Assembly (NCBI GenBank): GCA_902803685.1
Contig: CADCQR010000011.1
Location: 1 to 20,584, forward strand
Direction: 5' to 3'
From: an uncultured Erysipelotrichaceae bacterium
GTDB taxonomy: Bacteria > Bacillota_I > Bacilli_A > RF39 > UBA660
DNA length: 20,584 nt
Position numbers and translations under genes: made by a program. The stretch's first letter is position 1, and each line of letters opens with the position of its first letter. Shown here one piece after another: positions 16,533 to 20,584 of the stretch. The notes below the pieces were generated by a model. It was given only the letters and a program-made list of their open reading frames with translations, made no database searches and was not told the DNA's origin.

Positions 16533-16608
16533 GCTTGCTGATACCAGGAGATAAGAATTTCCGACTTACTCTTAGTATTGGTGGATATTGAAGAAAGGAA
16601 GTTTTAAT
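16533..16608 (+). promoter_or_regulatory. 5' leader of rpsO, possible S15 autoregulatory site
   Basis: The ~75-base leader is G+C-richer than its surroundings and has short complementary parts: TACCA (in GCTGATACCA) can pair with TGGTG just before GATATTG, and GGA (16548 region) with TCC. S15 is known to repress its own mRNA through leader structures in several bacteria. I cannot fold the RNA here, so an S15 site is inference. Confidence 0.35.
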
Positions 16609-16878
16609 ATGGCATTAACAAAAGAAGAAAAATTTGAGATAATCAAAGAATTTGCTAAGAATGAAAAAGACACAGGATCTGCTGAAGTTCAAATTGCAAT
16701 CTTAACTAAAGAAATTAACAATTTGACAGAGCATTTAAAGACACATAAGCATGACTATCATTCAAATAGAGGCCTTTTAAAGAAAGTAGGACAACGTAGA
16801 AATATGTTACAATACTTAGCAAAAAAAGATATTCAAAGTTATCGTGAATTAATTAAAAAATTAGGTTTAAGAAAGTAG
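16609..16878 (+). CDS. rpsO: 30S ribosomal protein S15
   Basis: Binds the central domain of 16S rRNA early in 30S assembly. 89 residues from ATG 16609, the standard length. [62 protein letters not shown] and a basic tail ending in GLRK are all classic S15. The start follows AGAAAGGAAG; an upstream in-frame TTG at 16588 is not credible. It lies directly upstream of pnp, a very widely conserved pairing. Confidence 0.98.
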   Translation: MALTKEEKFEIIKEFAKNEKDTGSAEVQIAILTKEINNLTEHLKTHKHDYHSNRGLLKKVGQRRNMLQYLAKKDIQSYRELIKKLGLRK

Positions 16879-16905
16879 ACACTTTATTTCAGTGTCTCTT
16901 TTTTT
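16877..16905 (+). terminator. Terminator between rpsO and pnp
   Basis: AGACACT (16877-16883) pairs perfectly with AGTGTCT (16891-16897) around a 7-base loop, then C and seven T (16899-16905). It begins inside the rpsO stop codon. No separate pnp promoter is evident after it, so it probably attenuates rather than fully separates the two genes. Confidence 0.82.
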
Positions 16906-16933
16906 AATAGATTACACAGAAAGGAAATGGTTT

Positions 16934-19126
16934 ATGTCAAAGAAAATATTTGAATTAGACTTTTATGGTCGAAAATTAATTGTTGAACATGGTGAACTTG
17001 CAAAACAGGCCGATGGGGCAGTATTAGTTAGGTATAATGACACCGTTATTTTATCAGCAGCAGTTGTCTCAAAAAGTGTTAATTTATTATCCGATTTTTT
17101 CCCATTAACAATTAATTATCAAGAAAAATTATATTCAGTAGGAAAAATACCAGGAGGATTTATAAAAAGAGAAGGTCGCCCAAGTGATGCAGCAATATTA
17201 GCGGCTAGAATGATAGATAGACCCATGAGGCCTTTATTTCCAGCTGGTTTTAAAAATGAAGTACAAATTATTTCAACAGTTCTTTCAGTAGATCAAGAAT
17301 GTTCTCCAGAATTAACTGCAATGTTCGGCTCTTCTTTAGCTACATCAATTTCTAAGATTCCATTTGATGGCCCTATCGCCGGAGTAAAAGTTGGTAGAGT
17401 TAATGGCAAATTAATTATAAATCCAACTCCAGAAGAATTAGAAATATCAGATTTGGATTTAACTGTAGCCGGTACTAAACAAGCTATTAATATGGTAGAA
17501 TCTAGCGCAAAACAGGTATCGGAAGATATAATGTTAGAAGCTTTAATGTTTGGACATGAAGCAATAAAAGAACTAATTGCATTCCAAGAAAAAATAATTA
17601 GTGAAATTGGCGAAGACAAAATGGAATATGAGACCTTAATACCAGAACAGGACTTAGTAGATAATATCACAGCAATGATATCAGATAGAATGGATAAAGC
17701 TCTAAGAATTAAGGATAAATTAGAAAAATATGCCGCAATAGATGAAATTAAAAATGAAGTAATTGAATTATATACTAAGGAAAATGAAGACAAATTAAAA
17801 GAAGAAGAATTAAAACAATTACTAGTAAAAGTAAATATGGTAATAAGTGATATCGAATATGAACTATTCAGAAATATTGTAGTTAAAGAAGGATTAAGAG
17901 CAGATGGCCGTGCCATGGATGAGATTAGACCTTTATCAACAGATATAGATATTTTACCAAGAACTCATGGATCTGCATTGTTTACGCGTGGGCAAACGCA
18001 GGCTTTATCAATTACTACATTAGGTGCTTTAAATGAGCATCAAATAATTGATGGATTAGGATTAGAAGATCAAAAAAGATTTATGTTACATTATAACTTT
18101 CCACAATTTTCAGTTGGTGAGACTGGTAGATATGGAGCGCCAGGTAGAAGAGAAATTGGTCATGGTGCTTTAGGAGAGAAAGCTTTAGCCCAAGTAATAC
18201 CTAGTGAAGAAGAATTTCCATATACAATACGTGTAGTATCAGAAATCTTAGAGTCAAATGGTTCTTCATCCCAAGCTAGTATCTGTGCTGGTTGTATGTC
18301 GTTAATGGCCGCTGGTGTTCCAATTAAAGCACCAGTAGCAGGAATAGCAATGGGATTAATTACGCATGGTGATGATTATACTATATTAACAGATATTCAG
18401 GGTATGGAAGACCACTTAGGAGATATGGACTTTAAAGTTGCTGGGACTAGAGATGGAATTACTGCACTACAAATGGATATTAAAATAAGCGGTATTACTA
18501 AAGAAATTTTAAAGGAAGCTTTAACACAAGCAAAAAAAGCAAGAATGCAAATCCTTGATGTCATGGCTGAGCAAATAAAAGAACCACGTAAGGAAGTGTC
18601 AAAGTATGCGCCTAAAATGGAAACATTTATGATCAATCCTGCTAAAATAAAAGAAGTAATTGGAAAAGGTGGAGATATGATTACAAAAATCATATGCGAA
18701 GCCTCAAATGTTACTGAAGTTACAAATGTTAACGCAGTTAAAGTAGAGTTGGAAGACGATGGACGAGTAATAATATATCACTATGATGCTGATATTATTC
18801 GTAAGACAAGAGAAATGATTGAAAATGTAGCAAGAGAAGTTGAAGAAGGAAAAGTATATACTGCAAAAGTAGTAAAAATAGAAGACTTTGGATGTTTTAT
18901 TCAAGTATGGCCTGGCTGTGAAGGACTCGTTCATATATCACAATTATCTGATGAAAGAGTAGAAAAAGTAGAAGACGTTGTTTCATTAGGAGATGAAATA
19001 ACAGTAAAATACCAAGGTACTGATAAAAAGGGAAGATTAAATTTTTCTAGGAAAGAAGCTTTACCAAAAAAGAAAACTCCAAAAAAGAAAATTGAAGAAA
19101 TAAAAGAAGAAATTCCTAAAGAATAA
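16934..19126 (+). CDS. pnp: Polyribonucleotide nucleotidyltransferase (PNPase)
   Basis: Phosphorolytic 3'-5' exoribonuclease for mRNA decay and RNA quality control; a homotrimer in the cytoplasm. 730 residues, the normal length. Order: first RNase PH core with RPMRPLFP, an all-helical linker (about 230-310), second RNase PH core with [14 protein letters not shown] and the active-site [10 protein letters not shown] (D497, D499, K501), KH domain with IGKGG (576-580), S1 domain from about 639 ([17 protein letters not shown]), and a Lys-rich tail. ATG 16934 follows AGAAAGGAAATGG; the in-frame start at 16892 would overlap the terminator and is rejected. Confidence 0.98.
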   Translation: MSKKIFELDFYGRKLIVEHGELAKQADGAVLVRYNDTVILSAAVVSKSVNLLSDFFPLTINYQEKLYSVGKIPGGFIKREGRPSDAAILAARMIDRPMRPLFPAGFKNEVQIISTVLSVDQECSPELTAMFGSSLATSISKIPFDGPIAGVKVGRVNGKLIINPTPEELEISDLDLTVAGTKQAINMVESSAKQVSEDIMLEALMFGHEAIKELIAFQEKIISEIGEDKMEYETLIPEQDLVDNITAMISDRMDKALRIKDKLEKYAAIDEIKNEVIELYTKENEDKLKEEELKQLLVKVNMVISDIEYELFRNIVVKEGLRADGRAMDEIRPLSTDIDILPRTHGSALFTRGQTQALSITTLGALNEHQIIDGLGLEDQKRFMLHYNFPQFSVGETGRYGAPGRREIGHGALGEKALAQVIPSEEEFPYTIRVVSEILESNGSSSQASICAGCMSLMAAGVPIKAPVAGIAMGLITHGDDYTILTDIQGMEDHLGDMDFKVAGTRDGITALQMDIKISGITKEILKEALTQAKKARMQILDVMAEQIKEPRKEVSKYAPKMETFMINPAKIKEVIGKGGDMITKIICEASNVTEVTNVNAVKVELEDDGRVIIYHYDADIIRKTREMIENVAREVEEGKVYTAKVVKIEDFGCFIQVWPGCEGLVHISQLSDERVEKVEDVVSLGDEITVKYQGTDKKGRLNFSRKEALPKKKTPKKKIEEIKEEIPKE

Positions 19127-19151
19127 AAGGTTCAATAATGAATCTTTTTTT
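19126..19151 (+). terminator. Terminator after pnp
   Basis: AAAGGTTCA (19126-19134) pairs with TGAATCTTT (19139-19147) with one G-U pair and a 4-base loop; seven T run to 19151. It starts in the pnp stop codon. Confidence 0.8.
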
Positions 19152-19159
19152 CATATAAT
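19131..19159 (+). promoter_or_regulatory. Possible promoter overlapping the pnp terminator
   Basis: TATAAT at 19154-19159 with a weak TTCAAT (19131-19136) 17 bases upstream. The start would fall near 19166, close to the AGGTGA site of the next gene. Confidence 0.35.
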
Positions 19160-19174
19160 TTTCTAGGTGAATAT

Positions 19175-20008
19175 ATGAAGAAAAAAATAATAAGTATTAT
19201 TATTGCTACCTCAATGCTGGTATTTAGCTTTTATTATACATATAAGTCTAGGGATATCGTACAAAAAATAGATCCAATCATGTTAAAAATAGAAAAAAAT
19301 ACAGATAAATTTACTGTTAAGGCAATAGATGCTACTATAAAAGACAATACAATAATACCAGGATTAAAAGGAAAAACTGTAGATACTGAATTATCCTATA
19401 AGAAAATGAAAAAATATGGGGCTTATAATGAATCGCTAACTACGATAAAAGAAGTTAATCCAACTATTTCAGTAAAAGATAATTATAATAAATATATAGT
19501 CTCTGGAAATAAAAAAAAGAAGCAAGTTAGTTTAATATTTTACATAGAAAATATATCCGATCTAATATTGATAACAAATTATTTAGATAAGGAAAGAGTT
19601 GCAGGGACATTACTTATAAATACCAATCTTTTAGATTATGAACAAGAAATACAAAAAGTCAAACATAATGAGATAGAGCTTTTATTTAATAAAACAACTC
19701 AAGTAGAAATATCACAGTATAGTAACTATTTTTATAGTATAACTGGGAAAAAGAATCTATTTTGTATATCAAACGATTATAATGACGAATTATTAAAAAT
19801 ATGTAGAAAATATAAAATGCATACTGTTATGCCGAATCTTGATATAAGCAATAATTCTGTTAGTAATATTAAAAAAAGACTTAATAACGGATCAATTATA
19901 TATATGGAAATAAGCGATAGTGTTAAAAAAAATATAGATTATATAATTTTTTATATTAAAAGTAAAGGATATTCTATTGTTAGTCTTGATAATCTATTAG
20001 TTGAGTAA
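19175..20008 (+). CDS. NodB-fold (polysaccharide deacetylase-like) membrane-anchored protein, catalytic residues lost
   Basis: 277 residues from ATG 19175 (TAGGTGA upstream). Residues 1-25 are a basic start and one hydrophobic segment, a signal anchor. The N-terminal module contains GLKGKTVDTELSYKKMKKYG, and the C-terminal ~160 residues follow the NodB deacetylase pattern, ending in IIFYIKSKGYSIVSLDNLL. The catalytic signatures are missing: the usual TFDD strand is SLIFYI (119-124), and no HxxxH follows where it should (EIELLFNKTTQ). If the fold call is right, it is a pseudo-enzyme on the outer face of the membrane, perhaps binding cell-wall glycan. The fold assignment rests on pattern by eye. 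It sits between pnp and smc. Confidence 0.7.
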   Translation: MKKKIISIIIATSMLVFSFYYTYKSRDIVQKIDPIMLKIEKNTDKFTVKAIDATIKDNTIIPGLKGKTVDTELSYKKMKKYGAYNESLTTIKEVNPTISVKDNYNKYIVSGNKKKKQVSLIFYIENISDLILITNYLDKERVAGTLLINTNLLDYEQEIQKVKHNEIELLFNKTTQVEISQYSNYFYSITGKKNLFCISNDYNDELLKICRKYKMHTVMPNLDISNNSVSNIKKRLNNGSIIYMEISDSVKKNIDYIIFYIKSKGYSIVSLDNLLVE

Positions 20009-20048
20009 ATGTTAGAAAAGAAAATATAATCGATTTAGGCTTTTCCTT

Positions 20049-20077
20049 TTGATTAAGGTTGCAACTTATAGTATACT
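20049..20077 (+). promoter_or_regulatory. Promoter of smc
   Basis: TTGATT (20049-20054), 17-base spacer, TATACT (20072-20077). Predicted start is near 20084, with the AGGGTGA site of smc at 20085-20091. Confidence 0.55.
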
Positions 20078-20096
20078 TATGATTAGGGTGAAGTAT

Positions 20097-20584
20097 ATGT
20101 ACTTAAAGGAAATTATCACAAGTGGATTTAAATCATTTGCGGATAAACTTAATATAAAACTAGACGGAACTATAACATGTATAGTAGGTCCTAATGGCTC
20201 TGGAAAAAGTAATGTAGTAGATGCTGTCAGATGGGTTCTTGGGGAACAATCTGTTAAATCATTACGTGGTGACGGATCAATGTCTGATGTTATTTTCTCT
20301 GGTAGTAAGAGTAGAAATCAATTAAATGTTGCCAGTGTAGAATTAGTATTTGATAACTCTGATCATTATTTAAATGTTCCATATACAGAAATTTCTATTA
20401 AAAGAAGAGTATACCGTAGTGGTGAAAATGAATACTTTCTTAATGGTGATAGATGCAGATTGAAGGATATAAGTGATTTACTTATGGATAGTGGTATGGG
20501 AAAAGAATCTTTCAATATTATATCCCAAGGAGAAGTTAATCGAATTCTTTCTTCATCATCTCAAGATAGACGAGTAATTTTTGA
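20097..20584 (+). CDS. smc: Chromosome segregation ATPase Smc, N-terminal part
   Basis: Only the first 162 codons are in the window; the frame is open to the last base. MYLKEIITSGFKSFADK, Walker A GPNGSGKSN, VRWVLGEQ, and DLLMDSGMGKESFNIISQGEVNRIL (R-loop to Q-loop region) are the hallmark N-terminal head of bacterial Smc, and QDRRVIF is the start of the segment leading into the coiled coil. Smc dimers with ScpAB compact and segregate the chromosome. AGGGTGA at 20085-20091 supports ATG 20097. In Firmicutes smc often follows rnc and precedes ftsY; here the upstream neighbour is the NodB-like gene. Confidence 0.96.
   Translation, partial: MYLKEIITSGFKSFADKLNIKLDGTITCIVGPNGSGKSNVVDAVRWVLGEQSVKSLRGDGSMSDVIFSGSKSRNQLNVASVELVFDNSDHYLNVPYTEISIKRRVYRSGENEYFLNGDRCRLKDISDLLMDSGMGKESFNIISQGEVNRILSSSSQDRRVIF

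Noticed and set aside
16588..16608. TTG start extending S15 by 7 residues
   Set aside because: The ribosome binding site AGAAAGGAAG lies inside this extension and fits ATG 16609, which gives the standard S15 N terminus MALTKEEK.
16892..16933. Upstream start for pnp
   Set aside because: It would lie in the terminator stem and T-tract; ATG 16934 has a good site and the family's normal start.
17293..17916. 207-codon open frame on the minus strand inside pnp
   Set aside because: It lies wholly antisense to an intact, well-conserved gene, is Ser/Ile-rich as expected of a shadow frame, and has no recognisable motif.
20011..20048. GAAAAG...CTTTTC hairpin after the NodB-like gene as a terminator
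   Set aside because: The stem is only 6 bp with a loop of about 19 bases and no clean T-tract.
1..20584. CRISPR arrays, insertion sequences, tRNA or rRNA genes
   Set aside because: No spaced repeats, transposase motifs, tRNA cloverleaf arms or rRNA signatures were seen. The only regular repeat is the 51-base coding period of the beta-solenoid gene.

Overview
The window is AT-rich (about 30% G+C by eye) and reads as chromosomal DNA of a low-GC Gram-positive bacterium (Bacillota). It has a PolC-type replicative polymerase, strong AGGAGG-type ribosome binding sites, TGnTATAAT promoters and the Firmicute-style nusA-ylxR-infB-rbfA cluster. Small gene sizes, a shortened RimP, no ylxQ and no TGA stop codon among 16 complete ends suggest a streamlined lineage, perhaps an uncultured Bacilli/RF39-like relative of the Mollicutes. 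That placement is inference. Trp is encoded by TGG, so the code looks like table 11.

Layout. 1-1571: the end of an acidic, tail-anchored protein, a terminator, then an unrecognised gene with a damaged HExxH-like motif. 1591-6249: polC, probably co-transcribed with that gene. 6274-9013: an unrecognised predicted surface lipoprotein with an HEVLGH motif, then an exported beta-solenoid (bactofilin-like) membrane protein, ended by a strong terminator. 9174-10602: an unusual single gene that joins a VanY-like D,D-carboxypeptidase domain to the tRNA pseudouridine-55 synthase TruB. 10615-15013: a clear promoter, a leader hairpin with a possible 8-codon leader peptide, then rimP (short), nusA, ylxR, infB, rbfA and a terminator. 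15050-16442: a VUT-like membrane protein convergent with a CPBP intramembrane protease, separated by a perfect 12-bp hairpin. 16498-19151: promoter, leader, rpsO, terminator, pnp, terminator. 19175-20008: a NodB-fold protein without catalytic residues. 20049-20584: promoter and the first 162 codons of smc.

How the genes work together. Most named genes are core information processing: replication (PolC), chromosome organisation (Smc), tRNA modification (TruB), transcription elongation (NusA), ribosome assembly and initiation (RimP, RbfA, IF-2, S15), and RNA processing or decay (YlxR/RnpM, PNPase). Envelope proteins lie between these blocks. I see no mobile element, CRISPR array, tRNA or rRNA. 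The best candidate for something undescribed is the VanY-TruB fusion. The HEVLGH lipoprotein and the rimP leader ORF come next.
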